64,000 nt of DNA from Ascaphus truei (GCA_036426205.1 CM071573.1:76914159-76978158), one strand, 5' to 3'; positions 23,290 through 34,660 are shown, counted from the first letter of the stretch. Numbers and translations are program-made. The notes: generated from the sequence alone by a model not told the origin.

Positions 23290-23606
23290 TAGAAGCAGGG
23301 GTCTCCGCAGCTTAATAGTGTTAACTGCAGCTCTGGGGACCCCCTGCTTCCAGAGATACCCCCGTAGTGGGTGCCAGTATCCCTGCAGCCAGGGAGCTTG
23401 TTGGGAAACAAAATGGTGGCTTCAAGTGTCCCGCGGGCCAATAGGAAGCCATGACATCATCCCTTGTGGCTTCCTATTGGCCCACGTGACTGAAGGCAGA
23501 TAACACACCCCCTAGGGGAGGTAAGTACCTCTGGAAGCAGGGGGTCCCTGGAGCTGAAATGAGCACAGTTGGGCTCCGGAGACCTCGTGCTTCAATCCTA
23601 GAACTA
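23290..23606. repeat. Palindromic element, family B
   Basis: The halves 'ctctggggaccccctgcttc' and 'gaagcagggggtccctggag' mirror each other, as do 'ccaataggaagccatgac' and 'tggcttcctattgg' inside. Related palindromes lie at 36285, 37433 and 37783, with partial copies at 36622 and 63631. It directly abuts the 5' side of the L1 element. Confidence 0.7.
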
Positions 23607-23799
23607 AAAAAAACAAAACAAAAAGAAGATGCAGTGCTTTAAAGTTGCAATCCCCTGAGAGGCGCATGCGCGGTGGCGGGAAGAATGGACGCTTGAATTC
23701 AGTGCTCCGCTTCCACCGGCACAAATAAATAATTAATCCACAGCAGCTCCGCAACCCCGCGACTTTCAAATACAGCAATTCATCCATAAACACCCAGTG
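23607..23799 (+). promoter_or_regulatory. Likely L1 5' untranslated leader
   Basis: This 190-bp CpG-containing stretch lies between the family B palindrome and ORF1. It plausibly holds the L1 leader and internal promoter, but no start site can be defined. Confidence 0.3.
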
Positions 23800-24777
23800 A
23801 TGGCATCGGGCCGAACATCCCGCAACAAAAGTCAGCCGGTGTCCACATTTTTCAGAAAAAAGACAGACCCCCCCCCAGATAACCCCACGAGCCCAAGGCG
23901 GCCCACTAACATGGACTCAGCAGCGGACCCCCTCACTGATGAGGCAGGGGACGAGGATATAGTCCGAAGGAAAGACCTCAAAGCTTTTTGCTCCCAGATG
24001 AAGCAGTTCTTTCAGACTGAATTATGGGCAATGAGAAAAGACTTAGACGCTATAGGGGAACGCACTGCCGCCATTGAAAATAAATCTGAAGACACATCAG
24101 CTGCCTTAACCCTCACACAAAATGAAGTATCCAGCCTGCGGGAGAAGGTCAGAGCCTTAGAGGAGAAGGCTGAGGACACAGAAAACCGCGATAGGCGCAG
24201 CAACATTCGAGTGAGGGGGGTCCCAGAAGAGGTTACTGACCCAGAGGAATTTACTGCAAAATGGCTAGAGCACTTATTCCCTGAGAAATCCGACAGAGAG
24301 CTGGCAATAGACAGATGCCATAGAGCTCTCAGGGGGAGACCACAGAAAGGAGACCCCCCCAGGGATATTGTGATCCGCCTGCATCACTACCGATTAAAAG
24401 AAGAAATATGTAGGATTGCCAGAGAAGCTAAAATCCTGGAATTTGATAATATAACCTTCCAGGTATATCAAGACCTGGCCCCCGCAACCCTTATGAGGAG
24501 AAGATCCTTTACTCACATAACAAAAACACTCCGGGACCACAATATCAGATATAGATGGCTATTCCCTTGTGCTATCATGGTCCTACGAAACGGGGTAGCC
24601 CATACTCTGAAATCTCCGGAAGAGGGTGCAAGATTCCTGGTTAAAGTTGGGGTAAAGGAGATGCCCCCCAGCCCCTCACACAGAGTCCCACGTTCTACAC
24701 CTATCCCCAATGCTGATCAGGCTGGAACCTCTGAACTATCACCAGCAGCGTCGGGCTCTGGCAGAGATTCTGCATAA
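23800..24777 (+). CDS. L1/Tx1-type LINE ORF1 protein (RNA-binding)
   Basis: This 325-codon intact frame encodes an L1 ORF1p-like protein, which binds element RNA and forms the retrotransposition particle with ORF2p. Residues about 1-55 are Pro/Asp-rich and disordered. Residues 57-130 form a heptad-rich coiled coil for trimer formation. An RRM-like domain follows from about 132, with SNIRVRGVPEE and later RDIVIRLHHYRLKEE. A basic C-terminal domain runs to about 295, then a Ser/Pro tail. I chose the ATG at 23800, because the frame extends upstream only with a GTG codon. There is no internal stop, so the copy is young. The plus-strand partner is ORF2 at 26676. Confidence 0.8.
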   Translation: MASGRTSRNKSQPVSTFFRKKTDPPPDNPTSPRRPTNMDSAADPLTDEAGDEDIVRRKDLKAFCSQMKQFFQTELWAMRKDLDAIGERTAAIENKSEDTSAALTLTQNEVSSLREKVRALEEKAEDTENRDRRSNIRVRGVPEEVTDPEEFTAKWLEHLFPEKSDRELAIDRCHRALRGRPQKGDPPRDIVIRLHHYRLKEEICRIAREAKILEFDNITFQVYQDLAPATLMRRRSFTHITKTLRDHNIRYRWLFPCAIMVLRNGVAHTLKSPEEGARFLVKVGVKEMPPSPSHRVPRSTPIPNADQAGTSELSPAASGSGRDSA

Positions 24778-25963
24778 AACACCCTGCCTATTCTAAAGAA
24801 TTCCTATTTTGGTGCCCATTCCCAACACCCATTGAACTAAAATCCAACGGATATGCCCCGCTTTCTAGCTCTCCCCCGGGCTATGGACCCACCTTCAATG
24901 GCAACACTGAAGATCCACGGAGTAGATCCACCTGCGACTTTGACAGAACGGCCATCTTCTACAGCTCCTGCCTCCCCGATGGCCGCGGGAACACTGACGG
25001 AGTTCGCGCCTTTCATTGATGACGAGGTCCGGTGACGTCACGACATCGCGAGATCACGGCTGACGGCGGATCAAGAAGCATGCAGCCCTATAGGAGATGA
25101 CGAGGCGCCGACCAGGCCCTCACGATAGCTGTCCAAGGCGATGCCGGCCTGAACTGGCACTACCCGGGCAGAAACTCCCTGACGATGTAGAAGGTCGCAC
25201 ACAGACCGAAAAGAAGAAGTGGCCCGTCATATAGCGGCAGGGCTCCAAATACAGTTCCCTTTACATGAAACCACCAATGACTTAAAATAAAATGTTCTTT
25301 ATTAAAACACATGCAAACTTAACATTAAAGCGAGAGGGGGAGAAGAAGAACAAGTGGGGAAGAGTTAGGGAAGAGATAGAGAGGAAGACGAGGCCGAAGA
25401 AAAGAGGAGTAAGGGAAAAAAGAGAAGGAGATAGAGGATAAGGAGAGGGGGAAAGAGAGAAAGAAAGGGGAAAGAAAAAGGAAGAAAACAGGAAGGAGAA
25501 TAAGTAAGAGAAAAATATACAGAAGGCAAACAGAGAATTAAGAGAGAAAAGAGAGAGAGAGGAGGGGGTGATAGATGAAGGGGGGATAAAGGAGAAGGAG
25601 GAGGGGATAGAGGGGAGGAAGGTGGAGAAGGTAGTGGGAGATATAAGAAATTGAAGGAGGAGAATTGGGAATGGTGAGTAAAGAAGAAGAGATATGAAAG
25701 AGAAGCGAGGTTGAAGAGGAAGATTGGGAGAGGTGGGCACTTGAGAATAAGGGATATAGGACTCAGATAATACATAATGAGCTGGAGGTGCTTACCTCCA
25801 GTTTGGGAAAGATGGGTTCATAAAGACAAAGTGGCACATACAGCTCTATTTCAATTCCAATTAACATTATGCAAATCACGGTTATTTTTATATGTTTTAT
25901 TTTTTATATTTTTATATGTTATGTGTTATATATATATATATGAGTATATATATGTTATGTGTG

Positions 25964-25995
<32 letters not shown>

Positions 25996-26675
25996 ATATA
26001 TATATGTTATATACTTTATATGGTATATGTTATATATTCTTATATGTTATATGTTACAAAGTTAATGTTTATGCTGGGAATTTAGCACTAAAATACGGGG
26101 GAAACTAGTTTATAAAAAAAAAAAAAAAAAAAATTATCACTAGCGGAATAAGATGTAAAATACGTTATATTTATGGATTAAAACATATCTCTATGTATCA
26201 TTGTGCCGGTGGGAGCTCCCACTAACGCCGAACATGCGTACTATTGTACAGCTCCAAATGCTCCGGAGCTGTACTCAAGTCCCAGGGAGGTCAGTCCCCA
26301 CTATGGGGAACCGACCCCAAGTAATTAGGGAGCTAACTGACCTACCCTCTGGGCACAAGAGCCGAACTCGGGGGCTCCCGAGGCGAGCTCTTGCTCTATT
26401 TGATTTTTTATATTGTATTCTCTTTTTTCTCTGTTTTAATTTGTTTTTCTTATTTTGTTCCTCATGTGACTATCCCTGTTCAGTAAACCCACCCCCTCCT
26501 CACCCTTCTCCCCGACCCCTCCCAACCCCTAGGAGACGAGAGACTGATCATGGTCGAGGTAAGAATCCCAATAGAGGCAATATGGATGTAGAAGCACAAA
26601 TGAAAACTCTTAGACACACCAGGATGGGTGAGTACATACATATATCACAGAGAGCCAATACTCAGGGTATGTAAT
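24778..26675 (+). other. Unusually long inter-ORF region of the L1 element
   Basis: ORF1 and ORF2 lie 1.9 kb apart, much more than the short spacers of most L1 elements. The interval holds a purine tract (25322-25755), a TA-rich microsatellite (25925-26060), an 18-nt poly(A) (about 26116) and a pyrimidine-rich stretch before ORF2 (26395-26530). A secondary insertion around 25265-26200, antisense and starting at the complement of 'tttaataaagaac', is possible but its ends were not found. Confidence 0.45.
25322..25755. repeat. Polypurine (GA-rich) tract, about 430 bp
   Basis: The plus strand is almost entirely A and G, in runs such as 'gaagaagaac' and 'agagagaggaggg'. Open frames on the complement (136-152 codons, Ser/Phe/Pro/Leu) are a composition artefact. 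Confidence 0.85.
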
Positions 26676-29600
26676 ATGGCATTAACAGTATTCTCGCACA
26701 ATGTTAAAGGCTTTAATAGCCCAATCAAAAGGCGGATAGCTTTCGCTGACTACAAGAGAAAAAAAGCAGACATACTGTTATTGCAAGAAACACACTTTAG
26801 CAACACAAACACACCCAAATTCCTAGACAAGGGTTTTTCTCATTTCTATACATCCTCAGCCCCAATTAAAAAACGAGGAGTTGCCATCATTTTCAACAAT
26901 AATACCCCATTTGTGGCCCAGAAAGTTAAAAAAGATAAAGACGGCAGATTCCTCATATTAATTGGAACAATATACGAACAATGGATTACAATAGCTACCA
27001 TATACGCCCCATGCATACAGGACGCAACGTTCTTTAGCAAATTCTTTCAAACCCTTCAAGCAATAGCAAAGGGATGCGTCATACTGGCAGGGGATTTCAA
27101 CATGACAATACATCCGGGCCTCGATAGATCAGGAGGAGGGCAGTCAGATAACAAGAAAACAAGGGCATCCCTGATCCAAGGTTGCAAAAACAACCAGTTG
27201 GCAGATATATGGCGGGAGATGCATCCAATAGACAGGGACTATACGTTCTTTTCCCATCCACACCACACATATAGCAGAATCGATTACTTCCTGGTTTCAT
27301 GTCGAATGGTTCCAATGGTCTCCCATACGGCGATTCATGATATTTCATGGTCGGACCATGCACCAATCGAGCTAAGGTGCAAAGATATTCGGCTCAGCCG
27401 ACCGGGGGCGAACTGGAAACTTAATGAATCCATCCTTAAGATCCCTGAAACGTGCTCAACAATCGGGAACGAAATAGAGCAGTTCTTCCGTATCAACACA
27501 GGCTCCGTGGAATCCCATACTGTACTATGGGAGGCTCACAAAGCTACACTACGTGGCGTTATAATTAGTATCACAGCAAGGCGGAAAAGAGAAAGAGAGG
27601 CCAAAATCATTGCTTTACAATCCAAACTACACACCCTAACATCCAAACATAAAGCTAACCCCGATATACAACTACTACAGGCAATCAAGGACATTAAGAT
27701 AGAATTGAATATGCTATTAACCTCCAAAGCCGATAACTCACTGAGTTGGTCCAAGAGGAAGTTTTATGAAAAGGCTAATAGACCGGATACGATGCTAGCC
27801 CGAGCGCTACAAAACAGGCAATCTAAGTTTAACATCCAAGCTATACGCTTAAAATCCAATAATTGTACGGCCAACCCACAAAAAATAGTAGAAGAATTTG
27901 GAGAATTCTATAGATCCCTTTATGATGGGAAAAAAGTGGCACATAATCAATATACGAGCACAGCCTTAAGAGATTTCTTAGCTACCTCGAACATAGGTAG
28001 ATTAACAGAGTGCGACCGACAAGCCCTGAGTACTGACTTCACATTAGAAGAGGTAGAACAGGCTATTAAAGAACTTAAACCTTCAAAGGCACCTGGACCT
28101 GACGGTTTCTCAGGGCTTTATTACAAGAAATATATGAAATACTTAGCCCCAAGGTTGCTCCACATGTTTAATTCAATTCTAGCAGGAGCTCCCATCCCCG
28201 GAGATATGCTGCGAGCGTCCATATCATTAATACATAAACCTGGCAAAGACCCGCTGGACTGCAAAAGTTACAGACCGATCTCCCTAATCAACACAGATAT
28301 TAAGTTGTATGCTAAATTATTGGCCAACAGATTAGGTCTTATCCTACCCAGACTTATACACCCAGATCAGGTCGGGTTTATCGCAGGGAGACAAGCAGCG
28401 GACAACACCCGACGTATTATTGATCTGATAGAATTGGCTAATAAAAATATCACCCAAAGCATGTTGTTAAGTCTGGACGCTGAAAAAGCATTTGATAGGA
28501 TAGACTGGCCATACCTACAAGAAACGCTCGCAGCATTTGGCTTCGGGGATCAGATGAGTAGGGCGATCATGTCGTTATACTCAAACCCAACAGCTAGGGT
28601 GATACACCAGGGCTTCCCGTCACCTTCATTCGAAATCAAAAGTGGCACCCGGCAAGGATGCCCGTTATCTCCCCTTCTATTCGCCCTGTGTATCGAACCA
28701 CTAGCTGCTAAAATACGAGCTAATCCGGATATCGCAGGGTTAAACGCTTACTCACAATCACATAAAGCGGCCCTGTATGCAGACGATATCCTATTAATCA
28801 TAACAAAACCCCTTACCACATTACCCAACCTATTTGACCTCCTGAGCAGATTCTCAAAGATATCTGGATTTAAAATTAACCAATCTAAATCGGAAGCACT
28901 CAACATTAATCTCCCCAGTCACACGGAAAAGCTGTTGAGGTTAAACTTCCAGTTCAGCTGGCAACAGAAACACATAAAATATTTAGGAATCCACATCACC
29001 AGAGGGGTCAACCTCATATACAGTGCAAATTATCCCCATCTAATTCGGACTCTTAAAAAAGATCTATACAGATGGTCCTCTAAGAGGATATCATGGATCG
29101 GTAGGATACACAGTGTCAAAATGAACCTATTGCCACGTATCCTTTATCTCTTTCAGACACTCCCTGTGCCACTCAAAACAACAGATATACTCTCGCTCCA
29201 AACAGAAATCTATAAATTTATCTGGGGTAGGAAAAAACCGAGAGTTAATCGCTCCAATATGAAAAGACCTGTTGCTGCCGGTGGTTTGGCGGTACCCTGT
29301 TTATTAACATACTATAAAGCGGCCCAATTAAGCCAAATTGTTCAATGGCACTCTAACCCCCAATTGAAACGATGGGTAGAGTTGGAAAACGCCGCATGTT
29401 CTCCAAAGGAACTTAGCGACCTGATTTGGTTACCAAAATTAGCGTTTAACCACAGAGAGATGCCGCTCACCTCAATGACCAACTCTCTATCGATTTGGGA
29501 GGCGACAAAATTTAAGAACACTCTGACATCAAAGTACTCAATGATGTCCCCCCTTTGGTATAACCCAGCGTTCGCACCCGGTATGGCAGGGACTAGTATC

Positions 29601-30479
29601 TCGATCTGGAAACAAAAAGGCTATTCACGAATAAAAGACCTGGAGGGAGACAACCAGAAAATCAAGACCTTCGATCAATTAAGATTAGAAAACGAAATAC
29701 CTCACTCTGAATTTTTTAAATACCTCCAGGTCAGAGCATTTTATAACAAAACTGCCCCATATCCCCCTTTGACGAAATTCGAAAAGCTCTGTCGGAATGA
29801 CGCCGACACAAAGGGACTTATATCAACAATTTACGGAGAGGTAATCGGTTCTGCTGACCCCAAACAACAAATCCCTACATATAGGACTAAATGGGAAACA
29901 GACCTAGGGGAAACCCTAGAAGATGAGGAATGGAGCGCCATCTATTTGGCCTCCGCGAAAAGCTCCATATGTACCACCCTAAAAGAGAATGCATATAAGG
30001 TCCTCATGAGGTGGTACCTCACCCCACTGAATTTATCTAAATATATACAAGGATCCTCCCCACTATGCCCCAAGCAGTGTGGAGGATCAGCAGATTTGTT
30101 GCACATGCTGTGGTCTTGCCCAAAATTACTCCCGATCTGGGACGAAATCAGAAATTGGATCCAGAGGGTTTTTGACCTCACAATCCCCCCTGACCCGTGG
30201 CTGTTCTTGCTAAACAGACCACTGCCGGGCCTATCAAAAGCAAATTCCAAGCTAATAGCACATTTTGCTCTTGCAACGAGATGCGAGATCGCAGCATTGT
30301 GGAAAAGCCCTGATATACCAAACATCCCAAAGATTCGAAATCGCATTTGGTTCATCTGCCAGATGGATAAGTTAACCAGTCTAGTTAACGACACTGGCGA
30401 CAATTTTCTAAAAGTCTGGACACCATGGTTGGCACAGACAAATATCCCGGGGATTGAGAGCACCACAATCTGGCATTAA
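26676..30479 (+). CDS. L1/Tx1-type LINE ORF2 protein (endonuclease-reverse transcriptase)
   Basis: This 1267-codon intact frame encodes the nicking and reverse-transcribing enzyme of target-primed retrotransposition. The N-terminal AP-like endonuclease shows LLLQETHFS (E38), LAGDFNMT, and WSDHAPIE (D227, H228). The RT domain shows SKAPGPDGF, SLDAEKAFDRIDW, GTRQGCPLSPLLF and the catalytic ALYADD (701-704). A C-terminal knuckle C1131-x3-C1135-x7-H1143-x4-C1148 matches the L1 family. I chose ATG 26676. The open frame reaches 26628 only through GTG. With ORF1 also open, this is the best candidate for a recently active element in the window. A decayed relative lies at 49655-52364. Confidence 0.9.
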   Translation: MALTVFSHNVKGFNSPIKRRIAFADYKRKKADILLLQETHFSNTNTPKFLDKGFSHFYTSSAPIKKRGVAIIFNNNTPFVAQKVKKDKDGRFLILIGTIYEQWITIATIYAPCIQDATFFSKFFQTLQAIAKGCVILAGDFNMTIHPGLDRSGGGQSDNKKTRASLIQGCKNNQLADIWREMHPIDRDYTFFSHPHHTYSRIDYFLVSCRMVPMVSHTAIHDISWSDHAPIELRCKDIRLSRPGANWKLNESILKIPETCSTIGNEIEQFFRINTGSVESHTVLWEAHKATLRGVIISITARRKREREAKIIALQSKLHTLTSKHKANPDIQLLQAIKDIKIELNMLLTSKADNSLSWSKRKFYEKANRPDTMLARALQNRQSKFNIQAIRLKSNNCTANPQKIVEEFGEFYRSLYDGKKVAHNQYTSTALRDFLATSNIGRLTECDRQALSTDFTLEEVEQAIKELKPSKAPGPDGFSGLYYKKYMKYLAPRLLHMFNSILAGAPIPGDMLRASISLIHKPGKDPLDCKSYRPISLINTDIKLYAKLLANRLGLILPRLIHPDQVGFIAGRQAADNTRRIIDLIELANKNITQSMLLSLDAEKAFDRIDWPYLQETLAAFGFGDQMSRAIMSLYSNPTARVIHQGFPSPSFEIKSGTRQGCPLSPLLFALCIEPLAAKIRANPDIAGLNAYSQSHKAALYADDILLIITKPLTTLPNLFDLLSRFSKISGFKINQSKSEALNINLPSHTEKLLRLNFQFSWQQKHIKYLGIHITRGVNLIYSANYPHLIRTLKKDLYRWSSKRISWIGRIHSVKMNLLPRILYLFQTLPVPLKTTDILSLQTEIYKFIWGRKKPRVNRSNMKRPVAAGGLAVPCLLTYYKAAQLSQIVQWHSNPQLKRWVELENAACSPKELSDLIWLPKLAFNHREMPLTSMTNSLSIWEATKFKNTLTSKYSMMSPLWYNPAFAPGMAGTSISIWKQKGYSRIKDLEGDNQKIKTFDQLRLENEIPHSEFFKYLQVRAFYNKTAPYPPLTKFEKLCRNDADTKGLISTIYGEVIGSADPKQQIPTYRTKWETDLGETLEDEEWSAIYLASAKSSICTTLKENAYKVLMRWYLTPLNLSKYIQGSSPLCPKQCGGSADLLHMLWSCPKLLPIWDEIRNWIQRVFDLTIPPDPWLFLLNRPLPGLSKANSKLIAHFALATRCEIAALWKSPDIPNIPKIRNRIWFICQMDKLTSLVNDTGDNFLKVWTPWLAQTNIPGIESTTIWH

Positions 30480-30623
30480 TATCAGCAAATACGTTCTCTT
30501 CTGGGGGAGTCAACATAGACAAACAGATTCACAACTGCCGGAGAAGGAATAAAACTTTTATATGCCCTCAAGACCAACTCAAAGACCTATTCTCCTTTCC
30601 TTTCCCCCCCCCCCCCCCCCCCC
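30480..30623 (+). other. L1 3' untranslated region ending in a poly(C) run
   Basis: About 140 bp follow the ORF2 stop, with an early 'gaataaaac' (about 30547) that could serve as a polyadenylation signal. The region ends in a C run (30604-30623) that abuts a CR1 3' tail directly. No poly(A) tail or target duplication was identified, so the 3' junction is abnormal. Confidence 0.5.
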
Positions 30624-32358
30624 TTTTTTGTTTGCCTTCCTCTGGATCAATAAGTATAGATATAGGATAAAGTATCTGTTGTCTAAATTTAGCCTAGGTT
30701 GAACTTGTTGGACGGAAGTCTTTTTTCAACCTCATCTACTATGTAACTATGTAACTATGTAATAAAAACAGCAGCCAGATAATCCAATGAATACAAGCAG
30801 TAACAATATCAACAATGAATTAATTAAACCATTAACCAATTAAACCAATTAATTCCTAAACCAACTCAAAATGAATAGTAACACTAACTAATCAAACCAA
30901 TTAATTACAACAACATTAAAAATGTAAACATTAAAAGACAAAGAAATACATTCAAACAATATCTGAAAGAAACAACACGAAGGAGTAGGGAGTTCGCAAT
31001 ACGAACAGGCTGAAATCGCAAAGAATTTCTAAGTCCCCGCGCATGTGCAATACGCATGGGCCTGTATGGAACAATTTCTAAGTAGGGATATCCTGAAAAC
31101 CTGACCTGTTGGCAGCCCTTACGGAATGGAGTTGGTCACTCCTGGTTTAGAGGATTATATAACATTACAACGTTATATATCTCAAGTATTTCTCTGCTTC
31201 AGGTGGGGTTTTCCTGGCTGGGTAGTGCTGTGAGTCTGTGACTGCATCATCTCAGTATATAGTGCTGTTTCTTTATTCAGCAGCTACACTATATTCAGAA
31301 AATGTAAGTGAAGCAGGGTTCTGTAGGTGGTATAATCAAGAACTTATATTGTGGTGATAAAGATGATCCAGAGACATGAATACTCCCCAAATATTAAATG
31401 CACTGCCGTTTCTGTTGATTTGAAAGGTGTAGTAGATTTGTAGCTCTGAAGTGGGAGATCTCAGTTCTACAGTAGGCTCAGTTTCAGCTATTTTTGATTT
31501 TACAAGTGCAGTTCCTGCAGTGAAAAGGATAACTTCTATATTTGTATGTCATTATTTATATAGCACCAACAGTTTGCACAGCACTTTACAAAATTACAAT
31601 ACAGGGAAAATACAGTGCGAACAGTGTGGATAGAAACAGCACGTACATGACAAGGGAAAACCCTTCCCCGAAAAGTGCATAAGGGGTAGATCCTCAGAAG
31701 GCCACAAATGTTGGGCAAATAATGTAACGCTGCCGAATTAGGTACTGTAACAGCCCTTATTTTCCTACTTATTAATGGGGATTCTTAAGGCTAATGACAT
31801 GCAAAAGTAAGGTCCGTTAGCAAAACGACCAAGGTAACGTTACCTGGATGAACAAGGATTACCATAGTCTAAATATACACTGCACATGCGCATTGGGAAA
31901 GAACGTTATTGGGGAACGTTATTATGCTATACTAGTTAGAATATTACTGTATATATGTTCCATTTTTTTACATTCTTTTTTACACAGCACCTGAACTGTG
32001 TGTAATTAAATATTATTTTAGTTACTTCTGTCTCCTTGAAAACAATGTTCTCATATGTAGTTTCATTCTGGTACTTCCTACCATAAAAATATATATACAA
32101 TAGTAGGCCATATATCAAACATTCACTTACAACATAAAACAACATATTATAGTTAATCCCTTTAAAAAAAATACAATAAATATTCATTTGTTGCTGAGTT
32201 GCAGCCATTTATGTCCCACAATATATATGTCAGTATAACACATGTCATGAAAGGGTTAATTCCTACACTCCATTCATACAGTATGACATACTTGAAAACG
32301 AGAGGTACTCTCAATGTACTGTATTACTTCCTGGTAAAACATTGTATAAATAAATAAA
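30624..32358. repeat. Tandem duplication, unit copy 1
   Basis: This segment matches 32583-34303 from 'ttttttgtttgccttcc' to 'ataaataaataaat', at an offset of 1959 at the start and 1944 at the end. It contains the CR1 tail, the 'gtaatccaatgaatac' segment, a family A right end (31084-31150), a 'tatatagcaccaacagt' repeat and the left 670 bp of a Harbinger-like element (from 31687). Confidence 0.85.
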
Positions 32359-32725
32359 TGGTTCTTTACAGTAAGGGCAGTTAAAATGTGGAATTCATTA
32401 CCCATGGAGACTGTGATGGCAGATACAATAGATTGTTCAAAAAAAGGTTGGACATCTTTTTAGATGGGAAAGGTATACAGGGATATACCAAATAGTATAC
32501 ATGGGAAGGATGTTGATCCCAGGATTAATCCGATTGCCAATTCTGGAGTCAGGAAGGAATTAATTTTTCCCCTTAATGGGGGTTTTTTGTTTGCCTTCCT
32601 CTGGATCAATAAGTATAGATATGGATAAAGATCTGTGTCTAAATTTAGCCTAGGTTGAACTTGTTGGACGGAAGTCTTTTTTTCAACCTCATCTACTATG
32701 TAACTATTGTAACTATGTAATAAAA
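32359..32725 (+). repeat. CR1-type LINE 3' end, 5'-truncated
   Basis: The sequence starts 'ggttctttacagtaaggg' and runs through 'ttgaacttgttggacgg' to a terminal 'tatgtaac' repeat. It matches the 3' portion of the longer relic at 38510-39660. It begins directly after a (TAAA)n tail, as expected for a 5'-truncated insertion. The last 140 bp are shared with 30624-30765. Confidence 0.7.
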
Positions 32726-34303
32726 ACAGCAGCCAGTAATCCAATGAATACAAGCAGTAACATATCAACAATGAATTAATTAAACCATTAACCAATTAAA
32801 CCAATTAATTCCTAAACAACTCAAAATGAATAGTAACACTAACTAATCAAACCAATTAATTACAACAACAATTAAATGATAAACATTAAAAGACAAAAGA
32901 AATACATTCAAACAATATCTGAAAGAAACAACACGAAGGAGTAGGGATTGTTCGCAATACGAACAGGCTGAAATCGCAAAGAATTTCTAAGTCCCGCGCA
33001 TGTGCAATACGCAGGGCTGTATGGAACAATTTCTAAGTAGGGATATCCTGAAACCTGACCTGGTGGAGCCTTACGAATGGAGTTGGTTACTCCTGGTTTA
33101 GAGGATTATATAACATTACAACGTATATATCTCAAGTATTTCTCTGCTTCAGGTGGGGGTTTTCCTGGCTGGGTAGTGCTGTGAGTCTGTGACTGCCTCA
33201 TCTCAGTAATAGTGGCTGTTCTTATCCAGCAGACTAACTATATTCAGAAATGTAAGTGAAGCAGGGTTCTGTAGTGGTATAATCAAGAACTTTATTGTGG
33301 TGATAAAGATGATCCAGAGACATGAATACTCCCCAAATATTAAATGCACTGGACGTTTCTGTTGATTTGAAAGGTGTAGTAGATTTGTAGCTCTGAATTG
33401 GGAGATCTCAGTTCTACAGTAGGCTCAGTTTCAGCTATTTTTGATTTTACAAGTGCAGTTCCTGCAGTGAAAAGAATAACTTCTATATTTGTATGTCATT
33501 ATTTATATAGCACCAACAGTTTGCACAGCACTTTACAAAATGACAATACAGGGAAAATACAGTGCGAACAGTGTGGATAGAAACAGCACGTACATGACAA
33601 GGGAAAACCCTTCCCCGAAAAGTGCATAAGGGGTAGATCCTCAGAAGGCCACAAATGTTGAGCAAATAATGTAACGCTGCCGAATTAGGTAACAGCCCTT
33701 ATTTTCCTACTTATTAATGGGGATTCTTAAGGCTAATGACATGCAAAAGTAAGGTCCGTTAGCAAAACGACCAGGGTAACGTGACCTGGAAGAATAAGGA
33801 TTAACATAGTCTAAATATACACTGCACATGCGCATTGGGAAAGAACGTTATTGGGGAACGTTATTATGCTATACTAGTTAGAATATTACTGTATATATGT
33901 TCCATTTTTTTACATTCTTTTTTACACAGCACCAGAACTGTGTGTAATTAAATATTATTTAAGTTACTCCTGTCTCCTTGAAAATAATGTTCTCATATGT
34001 AGTTTCATTCTGGTACTTCCTACCATAAAAATATATATACAATAGTAGGCCATATATCAAACATTCACTTACAACATAAAACAACATATTATAGTTAATC
34101 CCTTTAAAAAAAAAATACAATAAATATTCATTTGTTGCTGAGTTACAGCCATTTATGTCCCACAATATATATGTCAGTATAACACATGTCATGAAAGGGT
34201 TAATTCCTACACTCCATTCATACAGTATGACATACTTGAAAACGAGAGGTACTCTCAATGTACTGTACTACTTCCTGGTAAAACATTGTATAAATAAATA
34301 AAT
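32583..34303. repeat. Tandem duplication, unit copy 2
   Basis: Second copy of the 1.95-kb unit. Differences from copy 1 are mainly 1-3 nt indels and are concentrated in the first 800 bp (32583-33370). The last 900 bp are nearly identical. Homology stops inside the Harbinger-like element, at the (TAAA)n tail of a nested repeat. Confidence 0.85.
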
Positions 34304-34657
34304 ATGGGTACCACGAAAGCCTGTCCCTTTTCCATTGTAGGCTTATTTGGAGAAATAATGCAACGCTCCTCAGGGTTTAGAGGTGAGTTAGGGCAACTTT
34401 CAGCGGGCGCTAAATATTGTGACATTATTAGCATAACTTTAACAGTAACTTGGGTCCGAGGGTCACGCTGGTAGGTACCGTGCTCATTACCATATGAAGA
34501 AACCTAAGCTCTGTTATGATTTATCGTTACCTTATTTTTAAGGAAAATGGCTGGACAACTTAGCATTGAGTACCTTTGGGGATATGCTTTACGGATATGG
34601 ATACGTTAAAATGAGATAACGTAACGTTAAAAAATTAGCGACCTGAGGATCTACCCC
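33630..34657. mobile_element. Harbinger-like non-autonomous element with TAA duplication
   Basis: Ends 'ggggtagatcctcaga' and 'cctgaggatctacccc' are inverted. TAA flanks both sides (33627-33629, 34658-34660), the 3-bp duplication of PIF/Harbinger. The interior holds a nested 'gagaggtactctcaatg' repeat with a (TAAA)n tail (34190-34303). There is no transposase. The left part also exists at 31687 in duplication copy 1. Confidence 0.65.
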
Positions 34658-34660
34658 TAA

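Noticed and set aside
25282..25775. Minus-strand frames of 136 and 152 codons
   Set aside because: They translate the complement of a polypurine tract into Ser/Phe/Pro/Leu runs, a simple-sequence artefact.
26201..26674. 157-codon frame before L1 ORF2
   Set aside because: It has a low-complexity Phe/Leu and Pro-rich product, no domain, and overlaps the pyrimidine-rich spacer. It is not supported as a third L1 protein.
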